DNA of 64,000 nucleotides from assembly GCF_000504205.1 (NCBI RefSeq), contig NZ_AZAJ01000001.1, positions 1,710,879 to 1,774,878 on the forward strand, given 5' to 3'. Below the pieces are notes generated by a model. It was not told where the DNA came from. It ran no database searches and saw only the letters and a program-made list of their open reading frames with translations. The position numbers were made by a program, and so were the translations under genes. Each line of letters starts with the position of its first letter. Position 1 is the stretch's first letter. Origin of the DNA: Methanolobus tindarius DSM 2278. Its GTDB lineage: Archaea; Halobacteriota; Methanosarcinia; Methanosarcinales; Methanosarcinaceae. Positions 28,034 through 37,509 of this stretch are shown here, piece after piece.

Positions 28034-28159
28034 TCAGTCATTAAGACCGAGGATGTTTCTTTTATCCTTCTTTTTCTCGTCTTTTTTCTCTTTTTTGCTG
28101 GTCTTTACAAACTCATTGACTTCCTTGCGTCTGTGCATATTTGTTTCATCTTTTCCCAT
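28034..28159 (-). CDS. Small, very highly charged hypothetical protein
   Basis: A 41-residue protein, begins MGKDETNMHRRKEV and ends NILGLND, with a Lys/Glu-rich middle (KKEKKDEKKKDKR). AAAGGA lies upstream of the ATG at 28159, and a TATA-like AATATAC lies further upstream. Highly charged short proteins of this kind occur in halophilic and haloalkaliphilic methanogens, but I cannot name a family. Confidence 0.5.
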   Translation of the reverse strand: MGKDETNMHRRKEVNEFVKTSKKEKKDEKKKDKRNILGLND

Positions 28160-28346
28160 GTTTACTTTCCTTTTTTTAGCACTTGATTTAGTATATTGTT
28201 ATGTATGTATACATGTTTACATGCAAAAACCCTTTTCCTTTCACTTTTTGATATTAATCAACTAGTTTCGAACCATTCTCTATTTATAATATTTATTTTT
28301 ATATTATAAGTTTCACATTACTTTTCAGAAATAAAGAGGGTACAAA

Positions 28347-31300
28347 ATGAGAAAAAACATGAGATATTATAAATTCCTATTCAAGATCAGTCTTATTATT
28401 TTACTTACAGTTTCTTTTCTAAGTTCTGCAGGTGCAGAGTCAGGTGAGGATGAACTCAATATCACATCAGAAGGATCTGAACTTGGAATGGCGCCTGTCA
28501 ATCCTGCTTTCATTGAGTATCAGGAGGAATTGGAGCAGAAGAGCATAGATTCTGATAATAATACAAATGGAACCCTCTCTATTCTGGATTTTTCCAGTGA
28601 ATTATCAGGTTCACTATCTGCTGAGAATCTCAGTTCCCTGTTATCTTTCAATGACACCGGATTTAACGAAGAAATGCTTCGTCCAACCGGACTTATACCC
28701 TCTCCTGTCGATCTTTCTCATTTGTCCCCTGTGAGCATTGAAGACCTGCTCATGGATGATTCAATATCAATTTCAGAAATGGAAATCATGGGCTCAGAAG
28801 TATATCCATCCAGATATGATCTCCGTGATGAAAATGGTGTTACAGCTGTAAGGGACCAGGCCCAGGCCGGAAGCTGCTGGACGCATTCCGCAACAGCATC
28901 CCTTGAATCCTTCCTTCTTCACAACAGATCAGAAACCTGGGATTTTTCAGAGAATAACATAAAGAATACTTTAGTGTACAGCAATATTGATGGATATGAC
29001 CGTACACATGATGATGGTGGTTTTGATCTTTACGATGCTGCTTATTATTCTAGATGGAGTGGTCCTGTAATGGAATCAGATGATCCTTACAATGATCTCT
29101 CAGGTTTATCTCCGGACAATCTTCCTGTAGCAAAACATGTCCAGGAAATTATGATCCTTCCTGGCTTTGAAGGCACTGACCCTCTTTACAAATGGATGCT
29201 TACACACTATGGAGCCATATCAGTAGGCATAATGCAAAGCAGTACTTATTTTGATTCCAATAATAACAGCTACTATTATAATGGTTCAATAGAATACGCA
29301 AACCACGCCGTGACTCTGGTTGGCTGGGATGACAATTATTCCGCTCAGAATTTCACTCCCACAGCTCCTGGAAACGGAGCGTTCATCATCAAGAATTCCT
29401 GGGGCACAAATTGGGGAGAGGATGGATACTACTATGTATCATATTATGATTCAGTAATGGGAAATAATGAAGGAATATGGGGGACCGGTACCAAACCCTA
29501 TGTTGGGAATTTCCTTTACACTGCGGAGAATGTGAGTAATTACGACAGTATTTACCAGTATGACGAGCTTGGATGGGTTAGTTGTGTAGGTTACTATGAT
29601 AGCACTGCCTTAGGTGCTAATGTTTTCACAGCAAGTTCAAATGAAACTCTTGAAGCTGTGAGTTTCTACACTGTAGATTCCAATTCCTTCTACAATATAT
29701 CCATATACCTGGATCTGGATTCCGGTCCTGTTAACAGTTCTGGCCCGGTCTCAGTACAGAATGGAACAATTGCAATTGCAGGATACCATACTATCAACCT
29801 CGATACGAATGTTTCACTTAATACAGGGCAGAATTTCTCAGTTGTTGTAGAATTCACGACGCCAAATTATGATTATCCAATAGCTATTGAACAAGTATTA
29901 TCCGGTTATAGTGACAATGCTCATGCAGAATCCGGACAGAGCTTTGTAAGTTCCAATGGCAGTCAGTGGACTGACATATCCGAACAGAATGCAAATGTAT
30001 GTATCAAAGCATTCACTACAGAAAAAAAAGTTCCTGAGGCTTTATTTGTTGCCGGCACAAGATACGTTCACGTTAACGAGACTGTAGATTTCCATGATGC
30101 AAGTATTTTCTCACCGGACAGCTGGGAATGGGACTTTGGGGATAATTCTACATCGTCATTCCAGAACCCACTGCATTCTTATTCTGATGCGGGTGTTTAT
30201 AATGTCTCGCTAAATGCATCTAACTCTTTTGGAAATAACATTTCCACAAGAACTTCTTTCATCCATGTTCTCAACTCAACAATTGTTGTCAATAGCAGTG
30301 GAAGCGCCGATTTTACAACAATTAATGCTGCACTAGTTGCTGCATCTGATGGTGATACTATTGTTTTAGAACCAGGGACATACTCTGAAAACCTTTTTTT
30401 CAAAAATGATAATATAAGCCTGATTTCATCTACAGGTAATCCTGAAGATGTCACAATCGTTTCACCAGATTCAACTGATATTGCAATTTATATCAGAGCA
30501 GATGGAATCACAATTTCCGATGTAACCGTTATGAATTCTTACATTGGAATTGGCACTGATTTATCAAGCGGATGTAATATAGATAATTGCTATACATCCG
30601 AAAATATATATGGAATATATATCTCAGAGTCTCAGGTAAATAATATTTCAAGTTGTACATCTAATGAGAACACATACGGATTACGTTTATCTGAGTCAGT
30701 GAACAATGTTCTTTACAATAATTCTATGAATAACAACACCTACAATTCATTTTTTGATTCACATGTTAATGTTGTAGAAACGAACAATCTGGTTGATGGA
30801 AAAGCAATATATTATCTTGTGAACAGCTCTGATCAGGTGATAGATGCCAGTTCCAATGCCGGTCTTGTTCACCTGCTTAATTGTTCTAACATAACCATAG
30901 AAAATATTGAAACAGGGAATGCATATTGTGGATTTTATCTTTATGATAGCAACAATGTGAGTCTCGATAATTGTACGGCCGTTGACAATCAATGTGGTGT
31001 TTATCTTGCTTCTTCAGATGACAACACAATATATAGTTTCAATTCAACAGGGGCTACTATCTATGGATTATACTTGTACGATAGCAGCAATGTGATTATT
31101 GAAAAATCCACAACCACTGATAACCAATATGGTATTTATCATTCTTGTTCAGATAACAACACAATATCCAGTTGCAACACAACAGGGACCACTTATCATG
31201 GATTATACCTATACGACAGCAGCAATGTAGTTGTTGAAGATTGTACAAGCACTGATAATCGATATGGATTCTATTTGTCTTCTTCTGACAACAATACAAT

Positions 31301-32357
31301 TAATAACTGCAATATAACCACTAATTCCAATGGTGGTATTTTCTTATTGGGATGCAGTAATAACTTGATCTATAACAACTATTTCAATAACAGCAACAAT
31401 GCCTATGTTTTAGGAGGAAGTTCCAACGATTGGAACATCACAAGAACATCAGGGACTAATATCATCAACGGAAGCTACCTTGGTGGAAACTTCTGGGCAA
31501 CACCTGCAGGAACAGGTTGGAGCCAGACAGAGTACTCCGTTGGAAATGGTTTCTGTGCTGCATATGAGATCACAGATGATGGAAATAATATTGATTATCT
31601 TCCATTGACCTTGAATGCTGTTCAACCAACTGATTCAGATGACGAATCCGTTCAAAACAGTAATGATGGAATTCACTTAAAAATAGCTACAAGCAGTTCA
31701 TCTTTGTCAAATATCGTTGCAACAGATTCAAGCGTACGTTTTGTTGGAAGAGATTCCGAGATAAAGTATGTGTTCACAGAAGGCTCCACTCCGGTAAATG
31801 AAATAAGTTTTGAGTCTGAGATTAATGAAGGTTATGTAATGGCAAGTGTCAGTCTTCTTGATGGGTTACCGGAAAGTTCTCCTGCACCGGCATCGGTAAC
31901 AGTTTATCAGGGAATGGAAATAATTCTTGGCAATGAGGAGTTTTCATCTGGTATAGCTGATGCAAAGATATCCTTCTCAGTATCAAAAGAGTGGCTTGAA
32001 TCTAATGGATTTGATGAATGGGATATCCATATGGAACATTTCTCAGATGATGTCTGGAACAAACTTCCAACCGTTATAACAGGGGAAAATGAAAATAATT
32101 TCTACTTTGAAGCAAAGACAACAGGATTTTCACCATTTATGATATGTGCCGAAGTTTCAGGAGAAAGTCCTGTGAATGCGGGTTCTTCGATGGGAAATGT
32201 TGCCTCAGACAGTGTGGATCCAGGGACTACCATAACGAATAAGCCACAAGACATGGAATCTTCCGGTGAGAGTCCGCTCAGTTCATTGATGGCTTTGTCC
32301 GGTTTGGTAATTGTCACAATTCTGGCATCAGTTCACAGGTTGAAGAAATCAAAATGA
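28347..32357 (+). CDS. Surface papain-family protease with PKD, beta-helix and PGF-pre-PGF domains
   Basis: This 1336-residue secreted protein starts with a signal peptide (hydrophobic about residues 10-27). A papain-like (C1A) peptidase domain spans about 150-390, with oxyanion Gln171, catalytic Cys177 (GSCW), His320 (NHAV) and Asn350 (NSWG), all present. A lectin-like beta domain of the type that follows such peptidases covers about 390-565, and a PKD domain about 565-645. A right-handed beta-helix of NosD/carbohydrate-binding type runs about 655-1075 with many N and S-rich turns. A PGF-pre-PGF domain lies at about 1115-1280, and a C-terminal helix with a basic end is the membrane anchor. 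It probably degrades or processes proteins at the cell surface; the beta-helix suggests binding to glycans. A terminator overlaps the stop. Confidence 0.88.
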   Translation: MRKNMRYYKFLFKISLIILLTVSFLSSAGAESGEDELNITSEGSELGMAPVNPAFIEYQEELEQKSIDSDNNTNGTLSILDFSSELSGSLSAENLSSLLSFNDTGFNEEMLRPTGLIPSPVDLSHLSPVSIEDLLMDDSISISEMEIMGSEVYPSRYDLRDENGVTAVRDQAQAGSCWTHSATASLESFLLHNRSETWDFSENNIKNTLVYSNIDGYDRTHDDGGFDLYDAAYYSRWSGPVMESDDPYNDLSGLSPDNLPVAKHVQEIMILPGFEGTDPLYKWMLTHYGAISVGIMQSSTYFDSNNNSYYYNGSIEYANHAVTLVGWDDNYSAQNFTPTAPGNGAFIIKNSWGTNWGEDGYYYVSYYDSVMGNNEGIWGTGTKPYVGNFLYTAENVSNYDSIYQYDELGWVSCVGYYDSTALGANVFTASSNETLEAVSFYTVDSNSFYNISIYLDLDSGPVNSSGPVSVQNGTIAIAGYHTINLDTNVSLNTGQNFSVVVEFTTPNYDYPIAIEQVLSGYSDNAHAESGQSFVSSNGSQWTDISEQNANVCIKAFTTEKKVPEALFVAGTRYVHVNETVDFHDASIFSPDSWEWDFGDNSTSSFQNPLHSYSDAGVYNVSLNASNSFGNNISTRTSFIHVLNSTIVVNSSGSADFTTINAALVAASDGDTIVLEPGTYSENLFFKNDNISLISSTGNPEDVTIVSPDSTDIAIYIRADGITISDVTVMNSYIGIGTDLSSGCNIDNCYTSENIYGIYISESQVNNISSCTSNENTYGLRLSESVNNVLYNNSMNNNTYNSFFDSHVNVVETNNLVDGKAIYYLVNSSDQVIDASSNAGLVHLLNCSNITIENIETGNAYCGFYLYDSNNVSLDNCTAVDNQCGVYLASSDDNTIYSFNSTGATIYGLYLYDSSNVIIEKSTTTDNQYGIYHSCSDNNTISSCNTTGTTYHGLYLYDSSNVVVEDCTSTDNRYGFYLSSSDNNTINNCNITTNSNGGIFLLGCSNNLIYNNYFNNSNNAYVLGGSSNDWNITRTSGTNIINGSYLGGNFWATPAGTGWSQTEYSVGNGFCAAYEITDDGNNIDYLPLTLNAVQPTDSDDESVQNSNDGIHLKIATSSSSLSNIVATDSSVRFVGRDSEIKYVFTEGSTPVNEISFESEINEGYVMASVSLLDGLPESSPAPASVTVYQGMEIILGNEEFSSGIADAKISFSVSKEWLESNGFDEWDIHMEHFSDDVWNKLPTVITGENENNFYFEAKTTGFSPFMICAEVSGESPVNAGSSMGNVASDSVDPGTTITNKPQDMESSGESPLSSLMALSGLVIVTILASVHRLKKSK

Positions 32358-32378
32358 CATCTTGATTTCTTCTTTTTT
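32342..32378 (+). terminator. Terminator overlapping the protease stop codon
   Basis: An 11-bp perfect stem (GAAGAAATCAA at 32342-32352 and TTGATTTCTTC at 32362-32372) with a 9-base loop is followed by T6. The stop codon of the papain-like gene is in the loop. Confidence 0.8.
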
Positions 32379-32498
32379 ATAATCAGTATAATCGAAACTG
32401 TTTAGTACTTCAGGTAACAACTCCTTTCTGTATATTGCATACCTGTGATTCAATTCATAATTATTTTTAAAATTTATCTGTTGAGGAAGTGACTGATA

Positions 32499-32774
32499 AT
32501 GCTCAAATGTATGGATTCCGATAACCTTCATAGGAGAATCAAAAAGATAATGGGACAGCTGAAAGCAATTGACAAAATGGTTGATGAGGATGTCCCATGT
32601 GAAGATATTCTTATTCAGATCAATGCTGCAAAAAATGCTTTACATAAGGTAGGTCAGGTTGTACTGGAAGGCCATCTCAATCATTGTGTAAGAGAAGGAA
32701 TAGAACATGGGGAAGCCGACAAAACAATTGCTGAATTTGCAAAGGCAGTAGAGCACTTTTCCCGAATGTCCTGA
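32499..32774 (+). CDS. csoR: CsoR-family metal-sensing repressor
   Basis: This 91-residue all-helical repressor belongs to the CsoR/RcnR (DUF156) family. Cys34, His59 and Cys63 match the Cu(I)-binding triad of Mycobacterium tuberculosis CsoR (C36, H61, C65) in spacing, so copper sensing is the best guess. The metal-free protein would bind the palindrome upstream of the next gene, a P1B-type ATPase, and release it when metal binds. GAGGAAGTGA upstream of the ATG serves as the ribosome binding site. Confidence 0.85.
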   Translation: MLKCMDSDNLHRRIKKIMGQLKAIDKMVDEDVPCEDILIQINAAKNALHKVGQVVLEGHLNHCVREGIEHGEADKTIAEFAKAVEHFSRMS

Positions 32775-32841
32775 ATTATAGTTTCTGACTTTCTTTTTCC
32801 CTTTTATTGTTACTAGTTGATTATTTTTTGTTACGTTAAAT

Positions 32842-32867
32842 CTATATACCTATACCCCCATGGGTAT
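32842..32867 (+). promoter_or_regulatory. CsoR-type operator and TATA box of the metal ATPase gene
   Basis: The palindrome at 32852-32867 (ATACCC, spacer CCAT, GGGTAT) has the G/C-tract plus flanking TA form of known CsoR operators. A TATA-like TCTATATACC lies just upstream at 32841-32850. A repressor here would block transcription of the ATPase gene. Confidence 0.65.
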
Positions 32868-32901
32868 TATAAATACTAGATTTATGCCAGAGGTATATAT
32901 G

Positions 32902-34767
32902 ATGCTGAAAAAAAATATAATTCCAGATTCAGAAGAACTTGAACTTCTCTGTGTTTTGCTATCAGGTGTGGCATTACTTGCCAGTTTTTTTGGAAAAAGT
33001 TTTTTCCCTATAGATCCTGCCTGGTTAGCTGTGATATTATGCGGAATCCCAATCCTGAAAGAGTCTTCCATCGAATTTTTTACTAATTTTGATATCAAGG
33101 CAGATGTCCTTGTTTCTCTTGCTCTTATTGCGTCTGTGTGGATAGGTGAGGTTTTTGCAGCAGGGGAGATTGCTGTAATTATGACAATTGGTGCAATGCT
33201 GGAAGAAAGAACAGTTTCTAAGGCAAGAGCAGGAATCGAGAAATTAGTGAATCTCACTCCACAGACAGCACGTCTTGTTGCAAACGGAAAAGAGGAAATA
33301 ATTCCGGCAGACGATGTTCAGGTTGATGATACCCTTCGTGTCCTTGCAGGTGAGACAATTCCTGTTGATGGAGTTATAGTAAGTGGTCAGACTTCTATTG
33401 ACCAGTCGGTAATGACTGGTGAATCCCTTCCTGTAGATAAGATAGCAGAAGATGAGGTTTTTAGTGGTACTGTAAATCAGTTCGGTACATTTGAGATGAG
33501 GGCGACCAAAGTAGGTAAGAACAGTTCTCTTCAAAAAATGATACGTCTTGTGAAGTCTACAGATGCTGGTAAAGCAAAGATTGTAAGACTTGCGGATCGT
33601 TGGGCTACATGGATAGTTATTGCTGCACTTGTATCTGCCGCAGGGACATGGTTTGTGACAGGAGAAATTATCCGTGCGGTCACAATTCTGGTGGTGTTCT
33701 GTCCATGTGCTCTTGTTCTTGCAACACCCACTGCAATTGTTGCAGGAATTGGAAATGCAACAAAATACGGTATTCTTGTTCGTGAAGGTGATGCTCTTGA
33801 ACGTCTCGCCACGGTTCACAGGATAGTTTTTGACAAAACAGGGACCGTCACATGTGGTGAACCAGCAGTTGTTGCAGTCGAATCATTTGATACGGATATA
33901 TCAGCAGATGAATTGTTGTCAATCACAGCCTCTGCAGAACTCCGCTCAGGACATCCTCTTGCAAGATCGATTGTCAGGTATTTCAATTTGTCCGGGAAAG
34001 GTTCCCTTTCAGAACCCACCAATTTTGAAATGGTATCTGGCAGTGGTATTTCTTCAGTAGTGGACGGCAGGACTATTCTTGCAGGAAATGAACAGCTTCT
34101 GAATTTGAGGTCAATACATATTCCTCAGGAAATGACAATTTCTGTTGAGTCTTATAAAAATGAGGGTTGCACCCTTATCTGTGTCGCAATGGATAATCGT
34201 GCTGTTGGCCTGATAGCTCTCTCTGACCCATTAAGAGAAGATTCCTGTACATCAATTAGCAATATACATGGAATGGGTGTAGCAAGCAGTCTCTTTACCG
34301 GTGATAATTCCCATGCAGCCAATCATATTGCAGGGGTTGCGGGAATTGACGATGTACGTTCTTCCTGCTTACCGGAAGATAAAATGAAGCTTATAGGTGA
34401 ATACCAGGAAAAAGGAGAACATGTCTGCATGTTGGGTGACGGTGTAAATGACGCCCCTGCATTAAAAGTAGCAAATGTTGGTATTGCAATGGGGGGTATT
34501 GGTAGTGATATTGCCATTGAGGCCGCGGATATTGCACTTGTAGGTGATGACATTCGTCATATTCCTCATCTTCTGGGCTTATCCCGCAAAACCATGAGGA
34601 CAATAAAACAGAACCTGACATTTTCTATGGGATTGAACTTTGTTGCCGTAATACTGGCAATGGCAGGAATTCTAAATCCTGTGGCAGGTGCCCTGGTTCA
34701 CAACGCAGGTTCAGTCCTTGTTATTATCAATTCTTCACTTTTGCTGAACTGGAGATCAGCAACCTAA
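32902..34767 (+). CDS. P1B-type heavy-metal exporting ATPase
   Basis: This pump has 621 residues from ATG 32902. It has a TGES loop, a CPC motif in a membrane helix (VFCPCALVLATPT), the phosphorylation motif DKTGT, the SGHPLA motif and GDGVNDAPAL. No N-terminal HMA metal-binding domain is present. The last helix reads VHNAGSVLVIIN, closer to the Zn/Cd-type HDGG pattern (with N in place of D) than to Cu ATPases, while the adjacent CsoR-type repressor and operator suggest copper. The metal is therefore left open. The frame can be opened to ATG 32860, but that lies inside the operator; GAGGT at 32890-32894 supports 32902 (or 32899). Confidence 0.85.
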   Translation: MLKKNIIPDSEELELLCVLLSGVALLASFFGKSFFPIDPAWLAVILCGIPILKESSIEFFTNFDIKADVLVSLALIASVWIGEVFAAGEIAVIMTIGAMLEERTVSKARAGIEKLVNLTPQTARLVANGKEEIIPADDVQVDDTLRVLAGETIPVDGVIVSGQTSIDQSVMTGESLPVDKIAEDEVFSGTVNQFGTFEMRATKVGKNSSLQKMIRLVKSTDAGKAKIVRLADRWATWIVIAALVSAAGTWFVTGEIIRAVTILVVFCPCALVLATPTAIVAGIGNATKYGILVREGDALERLATVHRIVFDKTGTVTCGEPAVVAVESFDTDISADELLSITASAELRSGHPLARSIVRYFNLSGKGSLSEPTNFEMVSGSGISSVVDGRTILAGNEQLLNLRSIHIPQEMTISVESYKNEGCTLICVAMDNRAVGLIALSDPLREDSCTSISNIHGMGVASSLFTGDNSHAANHIAGVAGIDDVRSSCLPEDKMKLIGEYQEKGEHVCMLGDGVNDAPALKVANVGIAMGGIGSDIAIEAADIALVGDDIRHIPHLLGLSRKTMRTIKQNLTFSMGLNFVAVILAMAGILNPVAGALVHNAGSVLVIINSSLLLNWRSAT

Positions 34768-34816
34768 CTGCTGGAAAAACAATTGTTAAAAATAGGTGAT
34801 GTAAGCTGAGTTAAGT

Positions 34817-36115
34817 TCATTCATTGTACTTAATCTCAGTTTCTTCCCCGAATATCTCTCTTATATTTGACAGAAGATCTGATTTTTTAATTTCAATTTC
34901 TTCTTTAAGGTTAAATACATGCTTGCTCTCAGAATCGATATCGTCATTCACATCTTTTATAGTCTGGTTGTATTTCTCCATCACCTTCTCGATATCTTCT
35001 TTTTCCTGGTAGATGCTAAGACTGTTCAGCTCCTCAAGAAGTTCATCTTTCTCTTCAAGATGCTCTTTCCTGTGTTCAACGAGTGATGATATTACTGACC
35101 TGTCACTTAGAACTTCTATCTGTTTGAGGGCTTTCTCACACATCTGTTCTTTCAGTCCGAGTTCGCCACTCTCTATTCTGTTTGTAAGTTCGGAAAGGAA
35201 AGGATCGATATTCTTTTCAATTGCATTAGCAGGCTCTTCTTTTATTGACTTTAGCATTGCCCTGTTGTCAGGTGAAAGCACACATTTTTCATTATTGTCC
35301 TGTTTCTCCATTCTTGAAAGTGCTTTGGAAAGAGGTGTAAATAATCTCTTTGCTTCTGCTTCAATATCAGTGATTTCTAATTCAACTGTTTTTATCTCAC
35401 TTTTCAGTTGTTTTGCTTTTTCAAATTCTTCACTGTTCACAAGTTCAGCAAGCCTTGACTCTGCTTTTACAACTTTTTCTTTTGAAGCATCATATCTGGA
35501 ATGCATTTCCTGAATCTTTTTGGCGCTGTTGTCCATTTCCTCTTCTATTTTTTTTATATTTTCAATCTCTGATGCAATTTGTTCCAGGCTTTCAACTCTT
35601 TTAATTCCCTGCGTAATTGCGGAGTAGAGTTCATCAAGAGAATCCTCAAGTTCAGCAAGACCCTGATTAATTTTCTGGTGTTCCCGGGGGTAAAGAGCTT
35701 TGATATACATCAGGCTGCGACTTGTATTATCAAGGACAGTTTTAAGTAGTGATTTTGATTCTTTGAAAAATTCCGAGGCTGTAATAGGGGATGTATCTTC
35801 AGGAACCTTCAGTTTGTCGTGAATGAGATTCAGGTTGTTGACAACATTATCCCTGTTAGAATCTCCCAGTTTTTCTCCACGTTTGCTGACATTTTCAATA
35901 GGTTCAGCAGACAGTAAATCTTCCTTTAATTTTTCAAGTTCACTTAGTGAAGCTCTGATTGACCTGTACCTTTCTCCTACAACAGGTTTGAGTTCCTCTG
36001 TCTGTTTTTCAGATTCCTCTGTCACAATTGCGGCAAGTTCCCTGAACTCAAAAACAGCTGAATGAGATTCTTCTTTTTCCTGCTTTTTTCCAAAAAGCCT
36101 TTCAATGAATTTCAT
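34817..36115 (-). CDS. Coiled-coil hypothetical protein
   Basis: This 432-residue protein is almost entirely helical, charged and rich in Glu, Lys, Leu and Ser, with long heptad-like stretches (about residues 40-75 and 165-260, and 320-415). It has no membrane helix or signal peptide. I recognise no enzymatic motif. Its start is divergent from the AlbA_2 membrane protein gene. Paralogous coiled-coil proteins occur in Methanosarcinales, but no function can be assigned. Confidence 0.75.
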   Translation of the reverse strand: MKFIERLFGKKQEKEESHSAVFEFRELAAIVTEESEKQTEELKPVVGERYRSIRASLSELEKLKEDLLSAEPIENVSKRGEKLGDSNRDNVVNNLNLIHDKLKVPEDTSPITASEFFKESKSLLKTVLDNTSRSLMYIKALYPREHQKINQGLAELEDSLDELYSAITQGIKRVESLEQIASEIENIKKIEEEMDNSAKKIQEMHSRYDASKEKVVKAESRLAELVNSEEFEKAKQLKSEIKTVELEITDIEAEAKRLFTPLSKALSRMEKQDNNEKCVLSPDNRAMLKSIKEEPANAIEKNIDPFLSELTNRIESGELGLKEQMCEKALKQIEVLSDRSVISSLVEHRKEHLEEKDELLEELNSLSIYQEKEDIEKVMEKYNQTIKDVNDDIDSESKHVFNLKEEIEIKKSDLLSNIREIFGEETEIKYNE

Positions 36116-36267
36116 CTCTTCATACAGAAAAGGTAATGCAACTTTAAAAGTTTATTGGACATTTTGGCTGACAGGTTTTTCCTTTTTCTCGTAATATGTA
36201 TATAGTAATTACATAGTATTCTACTAACATTCCTTTACACTTTTAAATAATAGTATATGTATGTCTG

Positions 36268-37476
36268 ATGGTAGAAATGTTCAAAAAAAGAAAACAGGCA
36301 ACAAAGACAGTCTCCTCCCGGGATAATATACGGAGGGTCAGGCTAATTTTTTCCATTATTTTCAGGACATTACTGATAGTTGCAGGTGTAAGTGCTTTAC
36401 TCAGGAACGACCTGCTTAATCTGTCACTATCGCTATTTGCACTGGTTCTTACATTTTTGCCAACCTTGATCCAGAAAAAATGGGAGATACATTTCCCTTC
36501 GTTGTTCGAAATTCTGATATTGATATTCATTTATCTGTCAGTTTTCCCGGAAATCATGGGTCCGGTTATAAAGGATCTGTGGTGGGGTGACTTTGTACTG
36601 AATGCCATATCAACAGTAGTTATAGGAGCCATAGCATTTTCAATAGTATATCTGCTCTTCTGGGAGAAAAAATCGCACACTACTATGACTCCGGCCATTA
36701 TTGCATTGTTCTCTTTCTGTCTCTCATTTACAATTGCAACAGTAATGGAAATATCAATTGTAGCACTTGTGAACCTTTTCGGTTTTGATGCTCCCAGATA
36801 TGATATGGGAATCACAGCACCGAACATGACATCAAATCTTTTCATAGACCTTCTGGTTTCTTTACTGGTATCGCTTGCAGGGTATGTTTATATTCATCAC
36901 CAAAAGGGGAACCTGCTTGACAAAATGGTTACAAGCTTCATTGAAAAGAATCCATGTTTCTTCAACCTGGCAGATGAAAACCAAGACCCATCAAATGCTC
37001 TTCTGGAATTGATATCCAAGGGTGAGGGCAATAACCTGGAATTCAAATCCACAATGAGGATTAATCTTCATACCTCAAAACCCGATAAGCGTATTGAACA
37101 CGCAGTTGCAAAAACGATGGTGGCCTATCTGAACTCAGATGGCGGATGTCTGCTTGTCGGAGTTTCGGATGATGGCAGTATTCTTGGAATCGAAGCTGAT
37201 AATTTCCAGAATAATGATAAGTTCAACCAGCATTTTTCCAATATCATAGCTCATAATATTGGCAATGAGCATCTCCCTTTTATTAACTCTGAACTGATCA
37301 AAGTCGATGATAAATTCGTGCTTAAAGTCAATTGTATTCCCAGTGATAAGCCGGTATTCCTGAAAGATGACGGTAAGGAAGAATTCTATATACGTTCTTC
37401 AGCAGCAAGTCTGGAAATTTCTGGAAGCAAGCTCATAGAATATATAGACAGCAGGTTTAAAAATAATAACCAATGA
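36268..37476 (+). CDS. Membrane protein with C-terminal AlbA_2 (Schlafen-type) domain
   Basis: This 402-residue protein has five or six membrane helices in residues 25-215. A cytoplasmic AlbA_2 (AAA_4) domain follows at about 245-395, identified by GEGNNLEFKST and NSDGGCLLVGVSDDG. The domain is found in Schlafen proteins and putative DNA-binding regulators and binds nucleic acid or nucleotides. Fusion to a membrane domain suggests a sensor or a membrane-tethered nuclease/regulator. ATG 36277 is an alternative start. It stands alone between divergent and convergent neighbours. Confidence 0.75.
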   Translation: MVEMFKKRKQATKTVSSRDNIRRVRLIFSIIFRTLLIVAGVSALLRNDLLNLSLSLFALVLTFLPTLIQKKWEIHFPSLFEILILIFIYLSVFPEIMGPVIKDLWWGDFVLNAISTVVIGAIAFSIVYLLFWEKKSHTTMTPAIIALFSFCLSFTIATVMEISIVALVNLFGFDAPRYDMGITAPNMTSNLFIDLLVSLLVSLAGYVYIHHQKGNLLDKMVTSFIEKNPCFFNLADENQDPSNALLELISKGEGNNLEFKSTMRINLHTSKPDKRIEHAVAKTMVAYLNSDGGCLLVGVSDDGSILGIEADNFQNNDKFNQHFSNIIAHNIGNEHLPFINSELIKVDDKFVLKVNCIPSDKPVFLKDDGKEEFYIRSSAASLEISGSKLIEYIDSRFKNNNQ

Positions 37477-37509
37477 TTTCAATCAACTAGTTTTTCTTGA
37501 TTAGTATGA

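Noticed and set aside
28053-28265. 70-codon plus-strand frame with a Phe/Leu/Ser-rich product
   Set aside because: It is the complement of the 41-residue Lys/Glu-rich gene at 28034-28159; A/G-rich codons on one strand give Phe/Ser/Leu on the other. It has no ribosome binding site.
32860-32901. Longer N-terminus for the metal ATPase starting at ATG 32860
   Set aside because: This ATG lies within the CsoR-type palindrome at the promoter; GAGGT before 32902 gives a better start.
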